Source of the DNA: an uncultured Lachnospiraceae bacterium
Lineage (GTDB): Bacteria > Bacillota > Clostridia > Lachnospirales > Lachnospiraceae
Length of the DNA: 64,000 bases
Reading direction: 5' to 3'
Assembly (NCBI GenBank): GCA_947625775.1
Contig: CANQPM010000003.1
Coordinates: forward strand, 1 to 64,000
Both the position numbers and the translations under genes were made by a program. The notes beneath the pieces were generated by a model. It saw only the letters and a list, made by a program, of their open reading frames with translations. It was not told the origin of the DNA and searched no databases. Positions 1-7,340 of this stretch are shown here, in pieces. Position 1 is the stretch's first letter. Each line of letters begins with the position of its first letter.

Positions 1-72
1 AGATGTGCTCAGCTAAATGCTGCTGATAGGCCGAAAGCTTATCCTGGAGGCAGGAAGAGTAAGTATGGATAA
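1..72 (+). CDS. C-terminal end of an unidentified protein (cut by window edge)
   Basis: Frame 1 is open from the first base to a TAA at 70-72 and encodes about 23 residues ending GGRKSKYG. The basic, glycine-containing tail looks like a protein C-terminus, while frames 2 and 3 hit stops within 25 bases. A 16-codon ORF at 65-115 (MDKKDILNRL...) overlaps it and could be a tiny peptide, but nothing supports its translation beyond a purine-rich stretch upstream. Too little is present to name a family. Confidence 0.3.
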   Translation, partial: RCAQLNAADRPKAYPGGRKSKYG

Positions 73-137
73 AAAGGATATATTGAATAGACTGTATTCG
101 GTTTTGAGGGAATAAAGATTTATTAGGTAAATAGTAT

Positions 138-211
138 GGCGAGATAGCTCAGTTGGCTAGAGCATGCGGTTCATACCCGCAGTGTCGAGGGTTCGACTCC
201 CCCTCTCGCTA
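138..211 (+). tRNA. tRNA-Met (anticodon CAT, elongator type)
   Basis: A full cloverleaf can be drawn: acceptor GGCGAGA with TCTCGCT (first pair G-U), D arm with AGCTCAGTTGGCTAGAGC, anticodon stem TGCGG/CCGCA around loop TTCATAC, TTCGACT T-loop and discriminator A at 211. CCA is not encoded. The T stem GAGGG/CCCCC contains one A-C mismatch, which recurs in the second copy at 34.4 kb. The first-pair wobble is also found in the Bacillus elongator tRNA-Met, which argues against an initiator. Confidence 0.95.
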
Positions 212-224
212 CTTTTTAAAAAGT

Positions 225-266
225 GGGCGAATCCTAATTCGTTAGGAGTTTTGCTCATTTTATTTT
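225..266 (+). terminator. Intrinsic terminator after tRNA-Met
   Basis: A hairpin with core TCCTAA/TTAGGA around TTCG extends outward through GGGCGAA paired with GTTTTGCTC using G-U pairs. It is followed by ATTTTATTTT. It sits 14 bases after the tRNA 3' end. Confidence 0.75.
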
Positions 267-301
267 AGGTGAATTTTTTATCTGTTTTTTGTTTTAATGT
301 T

Positions 302-331
302 TTGTTTTAATATTCCGTATAAATCTATACA
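302..331 (+). promoter_or_regulatory. Probable sigma-A promoter of the DegV gene
   Basis: TTGTTT (302-307) and TATACA (326-331) are separated by 18 bases, 53 bases upstream of the DegV start codon and after the tRNA terminator. The match is moderate. Confidence 0.4.
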
Positions 332-384
332 GTTTAGAACATGTTTTGTAATGTCTATGTTTTATTAGCAAATGGAGGTAAATT

Positions 385-1272
385 ATGGGTGAATATGTAT
401 TAAGCTGCTGTTCCACGGCAGATTTGTCAAAGGAATATCTGACAAAAAGAGATATAAGGTACTTATGTTTTCATTTTGCGTTAAACCAGCAAGAGTATAT
501 TGATGATTTTGGAGCTTGTGTGTCGCCACATGAGCTTTATAGGCGTATGCTTGAGGGCGAGGAGGCAAAAACATCACAGGTAAGTGTGGGCGAATATACT
601 GAATTTTTTGAGGGGGCTTTAAAAGAAGGAAAAGACATTATGCATGTTACGCTTTCTACCGGAATATCAGGAACATATAATTCGGCGTGTGTAGCAAGGG
701 ATATGCTTGCGGAAAATTATCCTGACAGAAAGATATATGTAGTGGATTCGCTTGGCGCATCCAGTGGATATGGACTCCTTATGCATGCGCTTGCGGATAT
801 GCGCGATTCTGGCGCAGAGATAGACGAGTTGTATAAATGGGCTCTTGAACATAGGCGTAATGTCCATCACTGGTTTTTTTCATCCGATTTGACATTTTAT
901 ATCAAGGGAGGGCGCGTTTCAAAAACGGCAGGCTTTATTGGCTCAGTTATGGGCATCTGCCCTTTGTTAAATGTGGACTATGAAGGAAAGCTCATACCAC
1001 GTGAGAAGGTGCGTACAAAAAGTAAAACAATCAAACGCATAGTTGAAAAAATGGAACAGAACGCCCAAGATGGTTTGGATTATTCAGGTAAATGTTTTAT
1101 CAGCCATTCTGATTGTTTGGAGGATGCAAAAGAAGTTGCAAGGCTTGTTGAGGAAAAATTTAAGAAGCTTGATGGAAAAGTGGAAATTTTTCCAATCGGA
1201 GCTGTAATAGGAAGTCATACAGGTCCTGGGACAGTTGCGTTGTTTTTTTGGGGGAACGAAAGGAATAATTAA
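385..1272 (+). CDS. DegV family fatty-acid-binding protein
   Basis: 295 residues, the usual DegV length. DegV/FakB proteins bind one fatty acid and present it to the kinase FakA for phosphorylation; the kinase is not in this window. Family features visible are the N-terminal strand with CCSTADLS, the KTSQVSVGEY segment, the LSTGISGTYNSA loop, a VVDSLGASSGYG stretch, the FYIKGGRVSK motif, and the C-terminal IGSHTGPGTVAL motif that contacts the lipid carboxylate. A GGAGGT ribosome binding site lies 6 bases before ATG. It stands alone after the tRNA-Met, with an unrelated membrane protein 50 bases downstream. Specific ligand cannot be read from sequence. Confidence 0.9.
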   Translation: MGEYVLSCCSTADLSKEYLTKRDIRYLCFHFALNQQEYIDDFGACVSPHELYRRMLEGEEAKTSQVSVGEYTEFFEGALKEGKDIMHVTLSTGISGTYNSACVARDMLAENYPDRKIYVVDSLGASSGYGLLMHALADMRDSGAEIDELYKWALEHRRNVHHWFFSSDLTFYIKGGRVSKTAGFIGSVMGICPLLNVDYEGKLIPREKVRTKSKTIKRIVEKMEQNAQDGLDYSGKCFISHSDCLEDAKEVARLVEEKFKKLDGKVEIFPIGAVIGSHTGPGTVALFFWGNERNN

Positions 1273-1325
1273 TAAGAAATTGCAGCTGCGAGTGGCATAG
1301 TAAAACCATAGAGATGGAGCTTGGT

Positions 1326-2069
1326 ATGATAAAGGAGATTTTTTGTATTATATGCAGTATATTGTGCTTTTGCTATTGTCTTGTGGTGTACGGCATAAAA
1401 TCAGGCTCGCATTTTTATATGGTATGGGGCGCGGGCGGCGTGTTCTTTATTGCTGCAGCTGTGTTTTTGCATTTTCATTTATGGGAAAAGCTGCCTTCGC
1501 TTATTCAAAAGTTGGCTGTGATATGCATTGTGGCGGGCATAATCCTTTTTGCCGCGGTAGAGGGCTGCGTCATAAGCGGGTATCACACAAAGGCATGGTC
1601 TGGGCTTGACTATATAATTGTACTTGGAGCTCAGGTTAAGGAAAATGGACCGTCTGTCGTGTTGAAATTTAGGCTTGATGCGGCATATGATTATCTTGTG
1701 GAAAATGAAGGCACAGTCTGCATTGTATCAGGCGGACAGGGCGTAAACGAGCCTTGCAGCGAGGCGCAGGGAATGAAGGAATACTTGGAGCAGAAGGGAA
1801 TCGCCCCCGAGCGAATCATAATGGAGGACAAGGCTAGGAATACCGCAGAAAATATCGCTTTCAGTTCTGCCTTTTTTGACGAGGAAAATGACAGGGTAGG
1901 CATAGTCACAAACAATTTTCATGTCTTCCGCGGCGTCAGCATCGCAAAGCGTTATGGAATAAAAAATGTCTGCGGACTTGCCGCGCGCTCAAATTTATAT
2001 ATGCAGCCAAACAATATGTTCAGGGAGTTCTTTGGCATTGTGAAGGACTTTGCCTGCGGGAATTTATAG
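1326..2069 (+). CDS. YdcF/SanA-type DUF218 membrane protein
   Basis: 247 residues from the chosen ATG, which has GGAG six bases upstream; an in-frame ATG at 1314 has no comparable site. Three hydrophobic segments fill roughly the first 85 residues, followed by an extracytoplasmic DUF218 domain with the family landmarks IIVLGAQ, SGGQG plus a conserved E, an E-x-x-A-x-NTxEN block, and TNNFHVFR. Relatives (ElyC, SanA, YdcF) are linked to envelope integrity and lipid-carrier metabolism, but the reaction is not settled. No operon partner is evident; the downstream metal operon has its own promoter. Confidence 0.85.
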   Translation: MIKEIFCIICSILCFCYCLVVYGIKSGSHFYMVWGAGGVFFIAAAVFLHFHLWEKLPSLIQKLAVICIVAGIILFAAVEGCVISGYHTKAWSGLDYIIVLGAQVKENGPSVVLKFRLDAAYDYLVENEGTVCIVSGGQGVNEPCSEAQGMKEYLEQKGIAPERIIMEDKARNTAENIAFSSAFFDEENDRVGIVTNNFHVFRGVSIAKRYGIKNVCGLAARSNLYMQPNNMFREFFGIVKDFACGNL

Positions 2070-2129
2070 GATTTTATGAAAAAAGCAGATAAAAATTTGG
2101 AAAATAGCTAAAAAAATGTCATAGGCATA

Positions 2130-2158
2130 TTGACAAATGCATATGGTAGTATTATCAT
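2130..2158 (+). promoter_or_regulatory. Sigma-A promoter of the metal-resistance operon
   Basis: TTGACA at 2130-2135 and TATCAT at 2153-2158 with exactly 17 bases between. The predicted start of transcription falls inside the palindrome at 2162-2183, so repressor binding would block polymerase. Confidence 0.8.
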
Positions 2159-2161
2159 AAA

Positions 2162-2183
2162 CATATGAACAATTATTCATATG
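2162..2183 (+). promoter_or_regulatory. ArsR/SmtB-type operator
   Basis: Perfect 8-base inverted arms CATATGAA and TTCATATG flank CAATTA. ATATGAACA...TTCATAT matches the class of operators bound by CzrA, SmtB and CadC. It lies immediately downstream of the -10 element and upstream of the regulator start at 2247, implying autorepression relieved by metal. Confidence 0.8.
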
Positions 2184-2246
2184 AACAATAACTCAACAAT
2201 ATTTTTCAATACAGCGCAGCATTTAAGCGGCACGGAAAGGGGCAAT

Positions 2247-2621
2247 ATGACAGACGGGCTAAACACACAGGCGGAAATTGAATATTGCGACACGCATGAG
2301 GTACACCACGACATTTTGAAAAAGGTAAACGCGGCGATGCCCGACGAGGAGGAGATAAGCGATTTATCGGATTTGTTCAAGGTGTTTGGCGACTCCACAC
2401 GGCTCAAAATATTGTTTGTGCTGTTTGAGGCTGAGGTATGCGTGTGTGATTTGGCGGAGCTTTTGAATATGACGCAGTCCGCAATCTCACACCAGCTAAA
2501 GGTGCTAAAGCAGTCAAAGCTTGTGAGCAGCCGCCGCGAGGGAAAATCCGTGTTCTATTCGCTGGCAGACAATCACGTAAGGAGCATCATAGCGCAGGGG
2601 CGCGAGCATATTGAAGAATAA
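2247..2621 (+). CDS. ArsR/CadC-type metal-responsive repressor
   Basis: 124 residues from ATG 2247, preceded by GGAAAGGGG; an in-frame ATG at 2181 would start inside the operator and is unlikely. The winged helix carries MTQSAISHQLKVLKQ. Two metal sites are visible. The alpha-3 type has CVC in VCVCDLAEL plus an N-terminal Cys/His cluster (CDTHEVHH), as in CadC. The alpha-5 type has D-x-H then H-x-x-E in DNH...HIEE, with the same spacing as SmtB. This suits sensing of Cd/Pb/Zn. The next genes are an HMA chaperone and a P1B ATPase, so it most likely represses export of these cations. CadC-like is the best description; the true inducer is inferred. Confidence 0.9.
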   Translation: MTDGLNTQAEIEYCDTHEVHHDILKKVNAAMPDEEEISDLSDLFKVFGDSTRLKILFVLFEAEVCVCDLAELLNMTQSAISHQLKVLKQSKLVSSRREGKSVFYSLADNHVRSIIAQGREHIEE

Positions 2622-2817
2622 ATTATTAAGAAGTTCTGAGGCAGTAAAGGAAACGATTTGGGACTTTATAAATGTTATTTATTCGTGATTCAGGGAAATA
2701 CAGCTTGATTAGGATTAATTATAGGTAATATTAGATGCTTGCGAAAATTTGTTTGGATAATTGCGAACACATTTTGCAGTCATCTATAAGAAATATGATA
2801 AGAAAGGAATAAAAATT

Positions 2818-3036
2818 ATGAAAAAGAAATTTAAGCTTGAGGACTTGGACTGCGCTAACTGTGCGGCAAAGATGGAGGAGGCTATCAAAAAGCTTGACGG
2901 AGTAAATGACGCCACTGTCAGTTTTCTTGCGCAGAAGCTGACAATCGAAGCTGATGATGCCCGCTTTGATGAGATTATGAAAAATGTACAGTCAACGATT
3001 GCCAAGGTTGAGCCAGACTGCAGGCTTGTTATGTAA
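2818..3036 (+). CDS. Free-standing heavy-metal-associated (HMA) domain protein
   Basis: 72 residues, a single ferredoxin-like HMA domain with the metal-binding loop LDCANCAAKM (CxxC at about residues 12-15). The start follows AGAAAGGA by 9 bases; an upstream in-frame ATG lacks a binding site. Such domains are normally fused to the N-terminus of ZntA/CadA pumps. Here the pump 130 bases downstream lacks one, so this protein probably delivers metal to it in trans. A 196-base gap separates it from the repressor gene and holds weak promoter-like sequence (TTGCGA-18-TATAAG), so it may have an internal start as well as read-through. Confidence 0.9.
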   Translation: MKKKFKLEDLDCANCAAKMEEAIKKLDGVNDATVSFLAQKLTIEADDARFDEIMKNVQSTIAKVEPDCRLVM

Positions 3037-3044
3037 TATACGTG

Positions 3045-3102
3045 AAAATCCGTGGGAGGGCGCAAGGCAAATCGCCAACAGCTTAAGCCCGCGGATTTTT
3101 TT
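3045..3102 (+). terminator. Terminator-like hairpin inside the metal operon
   Basis: Twelve-base arms at 3045-3056 and 3088-3099 pair along their full length (one G-U) and run into seven T residues; a smaller GGCG/CGCC hairpin sits in the loop. It lies between the HMA gene and the ATPase gene, so it would make the chaperone transcript more abundant than the pump transcript unless read through. Confidence 0.7.
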
Positions 3103-3169
3103 AAGAATAGGGCGATTGCGAAGGCGGATGCTGTATATATCTTCATAAAAAATAGAGGGGGAGACTATT

Positions 3170-5041
3170 ATGACACAGAAACAAAAGAAAATGCTGTATC
3201 GCATAATAATATCATTTGTGCTGCTTGCCGCGCTTATGATAGGAGAGCACACAGGATTTCTGCCTGAAAACATATGGCTTCAGATGGTGCTTTTTCTGAT
3301 ACCGTATCTGATAATTGGCTACGACATCATCATAAAAGCGGCAAAAAACATCAAAAACGGGCAGGTATTTGACGAGAATTTCCTGATGATGATAGCGACC
3401 TTCGGCGCGTTCGGCGCACAGGAATTTTCCGAGGCGGCTGCGGTAATGCTTTTCTATCAGGTGGGAGAGCTTTTTCAGAGCTATGCAGTCGGCAAGTCGC
3501 GCCAGTCAATATCTGATATGATGGACATATGCCCCGAGTACGCCAATATCGAGGAAAACGGCGCGCTCACGCAGGTTGATCCCGATGATGTGGAGGTAGG
3601 CAGCATCATAGTCGTAAAGCCTGGTGAAAAAGTTCCTCTGGACGGCGTAGTTATGGAAGGCGATTCACTTCTAAACACAGCCGCCCTCACAGGCGAGTCA
3701 GTGCCAAGGCGCGTATGTGTAAATGACGAAGTGTACAGCGGCTGCGTAAACGGCAGCGGCACGCTCAAAATCCGCACGACAAAGGAATACGATGATTCCA
3801 CAGTGGCAAAGATTTTGGAGCTTGTCGAAAACGCAAGCTCTAAAAAGGCAAAGGTGGAGAATTTCATCACCAAATTTGCCAGATACTATACACCCATAGT
3901 CACGGTAGCGGCAGTCCTGCTCGCGCTAATCCCCCCGCTTGTCCTTGGCGGCGGCTGGATAAACTGGATGCACAGAGCCTGCACGTTCCTTGTAATTTCC
4001 TGCCCCTGCGCGCTTGTGATTTCCGTACCGCTCGGATTTTTCGGCGGCATCGGTGCGGCATCAAGGCTCGGCGTGCTTGTCAAGGGCGGCAATTATCTTG
4101 AAGCCGTTTCCGAGATGACGACAATTGTTTTTGACAAGACAGGCACGCTCACCAAAGGCGAATTTAAAGTGTCAAAGCTTATCCCCGCAGACGGAATAAC
4201 AGACGGACAGCTCCTTGAAACGGCAGCGCTTGCCGAGGGCTACTCCAACCATCCGATAGCGGCGTCAATAAGGGCGGCATACCAAAAAGACCTCGACATG
4301 GAAAGAGTGGAAAACGCAAGCGAAACAGCAGGACACGGCATCACCGCGCTAGTAGACGGCAGGGAAGTGCTTATCGGCAATGAAAAGCTTATGAAAAACA
4401 GCGGCATATCCATTACCTCCTGCAGCGACATAGGTACAGTCTGCTATGTGGCGGTTGACAAAAAATACGCAGGCGCAATACTGATAACAGACACAATAAA
4501 AGATGGCGTAAAGGATGCCATAGGCGCAATGAAAAAAGTAGGCGTAAAGAAATGCGTAATGCTCACAGGTGACAGAGAAGAAACAGCGCAGGCAGTAGCA
4601 GAAGAGCTTGGCATAGACGAAGTGCACGCAGAGCTCCTGCCCACGGATAAAGTGTCCATCCTCGAAAAACTCCTTGACGAACAGCACGGCAAGGAAAAAC
4701 TCGCCTTCGCAGGCGACGGCATAAACGATGCCCCCGTGCTCACAAGAGCGGACATAGGATTCGCAATGGGCAGCATGGGCTCAGACGCTGCCATAGAAGC
4801 GGCAGACATAGTGCTTATGGATGACGACGTCAGAAAAATCGCCAAGGTAGTGAAAATTTCAAGGCGTACACTCACCATAGTAAAGCAAAATATAGTCTTT
4901 GCACTGTCAGTCAAAGCAATAGTCCTCATACTGGGCGCGCTTGGCATTGCCAGCATGTGGGCGGCAGTATTTGCTGACGTGGGCGTAGCAGTACTTGCGA
5001 TAATAAATTCAATGCGGACATTAAGCTATAGCGGGAAATAA
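3170..5041 (+). CDS. cadA: P1B-type Cd2+/Zn2+/Pb2+-exporting ATPase
   Basis: 623 residues. Metal-pump landmarks in order: transmembrane helices from about residue 8, actuator motif LTGESVP, channel motif SCPCALV (CPC near residue 278), phosphorylation motif DKTGTLTKG (Asp near 321), HP locus SNHPIAAS, and the hinge GDGINDAPV. The CPC type with the C-terminal MRTLSYSGK end fits the ZntA/CadA subgroup rather than copper pumps. Unusually it starts directly with membrane helices: the N-terminal HMA domain is absent and is encoded separately upstream. GGGGGAG precedes the ATG. Control is by the CadC-like repressor, with possible attenuation at the hairpin just upstream. Confidence 0.93.
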   Translation: MTQKQKKMLYRIIISFVLLAALMIGEHTGFLPENIWLQMVLFLIPYLIIGYDIIIKAAKNIKNGQVFDENFLMMIATFGAFGAQEFSEAAAVMLFYQVGELFQSYAVGKSRQSISDMMDICPEYANIEENGALTQVDPDDVEVGSIIVVKPGEKVPLDGVVMEGDSLLNTAALTGESVPRRVCVNDEVYSGCVNGSGTLKIRTTKEYDDSTVAKILELVENASSKKAKVENFITKFARYYTPIVTVAAVLLALIPPLVLGGGWINWMHRACTFLVISCPCALVISVPLGFFGGIGAASRLGVLVKGGNYLEAVSEMTTIVFDKTGTLTKGEFKVSKLIPADGITDGQLLETAALAEGYSNHPIAASIRAAYQKDLDMERVENASETAGHGITALVDGREVLIGNEKLMKNSGISITSCSDIGTVCYVAVDKKYAGAILITDTIKDGVKDAIGAMKKVGVKKCVMLTGDREETAQAVAEELGIDEVHAELLPTDKVSILEKLLDEQHGKEKLAFAGDGINDAPVLTRADIGFAMGSMGSDAAIEAADIVLMDDDVRKIAKVVKISRRTLTIVKQNIVFALSVKAIVLILGALGIASMWAAVFADVGVAVLAIINSMRTLSYSGK

Positions 5042-5096
5042 AAATAAGAAAATAAAAATATATTACTGAAAAGTTGCCAATACACTATTCCAAACA

Positions 5097-5311
5097 ACAT
5101 AATATTACTGAAATCAGTCAGTAACCATAATGACTTAAGGCAATCAGAGCAAAAGCAATCAACATAAGATACTAAAGGATAATCAGCATCCTAGCAAGGC
5201 AATCGGTACAAAAGCAATCAACATAAAATACTAAAGGATAACCAGCATCCTGGCAGGGCAATCAGCACAAAAGCAATCAATTTGCACCACAAAAGGATAA
5301 CCAGTAACCTA
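5097..5311. repeat. Tandem 59-bp repeat array in the gap before the bile salt hydrolase
   Basis: The block CAATCAACATA...AAAGGATAA...GGCAATC begins at 5156, 5215 and 5274, a constant 59-base period. A more diverged copy starts near 5097 and the last is partial, running into the palindromic element. Copies 2 and 3 differ at only a few positions. There is no ORF. The repeats have no dyad and directly abut one another, so this is not a CRISPR array. Confidence 0.8.
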
Positions 5312-5496
5312 GCTCAGGCAGAAAAATATATCCCATGAAGCCCTTTGGAATGCGTCGGCACTTAGCGAACTATGCTACAAAGAACGTAGCACGCGTAAAA
5401 GCGTAGCTCCTTTTACAGCGTCATTGAGCTTAGTGTCCGCTACGCGTTCCACTAAGCGCAAGCGGGGTTGAATGGGATATATTTTTCTGCCTGAGC
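5312..5496. mobile_element. MITE-like palindromic element with 25-bp inverted ends
   Basis: The arms 5312-5336 and 5472-5496 are perfect 25-base inverted repeats beginning GCTCAGGCAG. The 135 bases between them contain further hairpins: TGCTAC/GTAGCA (5373-5391), GTAAAAG/CTTTTAC (5395-5416) and CTTAGTG/CACTAAG (5429-5456). ACCTA occurs just outside both ends (5307-5311 and 5498-5502), a possible 5-base target duplication, with one unmatched G on the right. No transposase is encoded. It may be a non-autonomous element or a large structured RNA/terminator between convergently read regions. Confidence 0.6.
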
Positions 5497-5539
5497 GACC
5501 TATAATCAATACATAATAAAAACAACAAAAAATATATCA

Positions 5540-5569
5540 TTGAAGAATACACACCAAATGGTATATAAT
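5540..5569 (+). promoter_or_regulatory. Probable promoter of the bile salt hydrolase gene
   Basis: TTGAAG (5540-5545) and TATAAT (5564-5569) are 18 bases apart, placing transcription start near 5576 and leaving a 60-base leader to the GGAGG site at 5621. Confidence 0.55.
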
Positions 5570-5635
5570 AATAAAATAAAAAAACGCAGCCACCAGCTAA
5601 AAACTGACCTGCTAAAAACCGGAGGTAATAAAAAT

Positions 5636-6610
5636 ATGTGTACAGCAGCAACCTACAAAACAAAAGACAGATACTTCGGGCGCACGCTCGACTACGAATT
5701 TTCCTATAACGAGACAGTAACAGTCACTCCCCGCAATTACCCCTTCAAATTCCGCAAGGCAAACCCCATAGACACCCACTACGCCATGATAGGCATGGCA
5801 TTCGTGGTAGACGGCTACCCTCTTTACTACGACGCAGTAAACGAAAAAGGCATAGGCATGGCGGGACTAAACTTTCCGCAAAACGCATACTATGGCGAAG
5901 AAAAAGCAGACAAGGACAACATCTCCCCATTTGAATTTATCCCTTGGATTTTAAGCCAGAGCGCGACCTTAGACGAGGCAAAAAACCTCCTTTCAAAAAT
6001 CAATCTTGTAAACATAAATTTCAGTGACCAGCTCCCTCTGTCCCCGCTCCACTGGATTGTTTCCGATGGCGTAAGTTCAGTGACAGTAGAGCAGATGAAG
6101 GACGGACTGAAAATTTATGACAACCCTGTCGGTGTTCTCACAAACAACCCGCCCTTTGACATACAGCTTTTCAACCTAAATAACTATATAAGCCTTTCCA
6201 CAGAGCCGCCCGTCAACAATTTCTCAAAAGACCTTTCGCTTAACACATACAGCCGCGGCATGGGCGCCATGGGACTTCCCGGAGATTTGTCGTCAGCATC
6301 GCGCTTTGCAAAAGTAGCCTTCACAAAAATGAACTCCGTTTCAGGCGATTCCGAGTCTGAGAGCATAAGCCAGTTTTTCCATATATTAGGCTCAGTCGCG
6401 CAGCAAAGAGGCTGTGTCCATATGGGCAACGGACAGTATGAAATCACGATTTACACCTCCTGCTGCAACATGGACAAGGGCATCTACTACTACACAACCT
6501 ATGAAAACAGCCAAATCACGGCGGTAGACATGCGCCATGAAGACCTTGACGCCGCCCAAACCGTATCATATCCGCTCATCAAAGGTCAGCAGATATGCGC
6601 GCAAAATTAA
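5636..6610 (+). CDS. Bile salt hydrolase (choloylglycine hydrolase family)
   Basis: 324 residues from ATG 5636, placed by GGAGG eleven bases upstream and because family members are processed to expose the second residue. The start MCTAATYKTKDRYFGR gives Cys2 as N-terminal nucleophile, with Arg16 and Asp19 at the usual positions. The asparagine-containing segments AGLNFPQNAYY and TNNPPFDIQL and the arginine of SSASRF complete the active site. The ETVTVTPRNYPF stretch follows the enterococcal and clostridial bile salt hydrolase pattern rather than penicillin V acylase. No signal peptide is seen, so it is cytoplasmic. It removes glycine or taurine from conjugated bile acids, pointing to life in a vertebrate gut. 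Substrate preference cannot be read from sequence. Confidence 0.9.
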   Translation: MCTAATYKTKDRYFGRTLDYEFSYNETVTVTPRNYPFKFRKANPIDTHYAMIGMAFVVDGYPLYYDAVNEKGIGMAGLNFPQNAYYGEEKADKDNISPFEFIPWILSQSATLDEAKNLLSKINLVNINFSDQLPLSPLHWIVSDGVSSVTVEQMKDGLKIYDNPVGVLTNNPPFDIQLFNLNNYISLSTEPPVNNFSKDLSLNTYSRGMGAMGLPGDLSSASRFAKVAFTKMNSVSGDSESESISQFFHILGSVAQQRGCVHMGNGQYEITIYTSCCNMDKGIYYYTTYENSQITAVDMRHEDLDAAQTVSYPLIKGQQICAQN

Positions 6611-6648
6611 CTGTGAAAACGGATAAGAGAGAAAAAAGGAGTACACCA

Positions 6649-7125
6649 ATGCGAAGACACGACAGAGAAATAACAGACCTTGACGCGATAATAGAAGTAA
6701 TGAAAAAATGTGACGTATGCCGCCTTGCCCTAAACGACGCAGGCGGCTATCCCTACATACTTCCGCTGAATTTCGGAATGACAGCTGACGACGGCAAAAT
6801 CGAGCTTTATTTCCACGGAGCAAATGAAGGGACAAAATATGGACTCATAGCAAAGGATAACCGCGCAAGCTTTGAGATGGACTGCGCTCATCGCCTAGTG
6901 CTTGACGAGGAGACAAAAAATTGCACAATGGAATACGAAAGCGTAATCGGGCAAGGCACGATAGAAATACTCTCCGACGAGCAAAAGCCCGACGCGCTAA
7001 AAATCCTTATGAGCCACTACCGCGCAGAGGATTTTAAATTCAACAAAGCAATCATGCCGCAGACCACGGTTTTCAAGCTTACAGTAAGCTCTGTCACAGG
7101 GAAACGGCGCATGAAAAAGCATTGA
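6649..7125 (+). CDS. Pyridoxamine 5'-phosphate oxidase-like flavoprotein (NimA-type)
   Basis: 158 residues; AAGGAG lies seven bases before ATG 6649, and an earlier in-frame ATG would overlap the preceding gene without a site. The split-barrel FMN-binding fold is suggested by MRRHDREITDLDAIIEVM, the CDVCRLALND strand, YILPLNFGM, and FHGANEGTKYGLI, which is typical of the family that includes NimA nitroimidazole reductases. The stop of bile salt hydrolase is 38 bases upstream, so the two are probably cotranscribed. Nitro-reduction is only one possible activity for the family, and the substrate is unknown. Confidence 0.8.
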   Translation: MRRHDREITDLDAIIEVMKKCDVCRLALNDAGGYPYILPLNFGMTADDGKIELYFHGANEGTKYGLIAKDNRASFEMDCAHRLVLDEETKNCTMEYESVIGQGTIEILSDEQKPDALKILMSHYRAEDFKFNKAIMPQTTVFKLTVSSVTGKRRMKKH

Positions 7126-7184
7126 AAAGCCAGCGTCTGTTAAACAGTCCTGCTGAACGCCCATTGAAAACTATACACGCCGTA

Positions 7185-7213
7185 TTGCTTAATGGCGGCG
7201 CGTATGGTAAAAT
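7185..7213 (+). promoter_or_regulatory. Probable promoter of the hybrid histidine kinase gene
   Basis: TTGCTT (7185-7190) and TAAAAT (7208-7213), 17-base spacer ending TGG, about 130 bases before the kinase start. The leader contains a repeated 26-base motif described among the findings. Confidence 0.5.
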
Positions 7214-7340
7214 AATAGCGTAATTTCAACGCAGAGCCAGTATTCAAGGCGTTAAAACTTAAAACTCTTTGAATTTTAATATGATAGCCGCTCAAACGCT
7301 TCGGAATGGCGATAGCATGCGTCAGGAATGGGGGATTGGT

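Noticed and set aside
65-115. Sixteen-codon ORF before tRNA-Met
   Set aside because: No clear ribosome site and overlap with another possible coding end at the window edge; not enough to call.
5097-5311. Possible CRISPR array in the 59-base repeats
   Set aside because: Repeats abut directly with no unique spacers and no dyad, and no cas gene is present.
5540-5635. Extended N-terminus of the bile salt hydrolase from TTG 5540
   Set aside because: That TTG is part of the -35 box, and the enzyme needs Cys at position 2, which fits only the ATG at 5636.
7126-7340. Cyclic-di-GMP or other riboswitch upstream of the hybrid kinase
   Set aside because: I could not find the conserved GEMM core bases or another known aptamer; only AT-rich sequence and the G-run motif are present.
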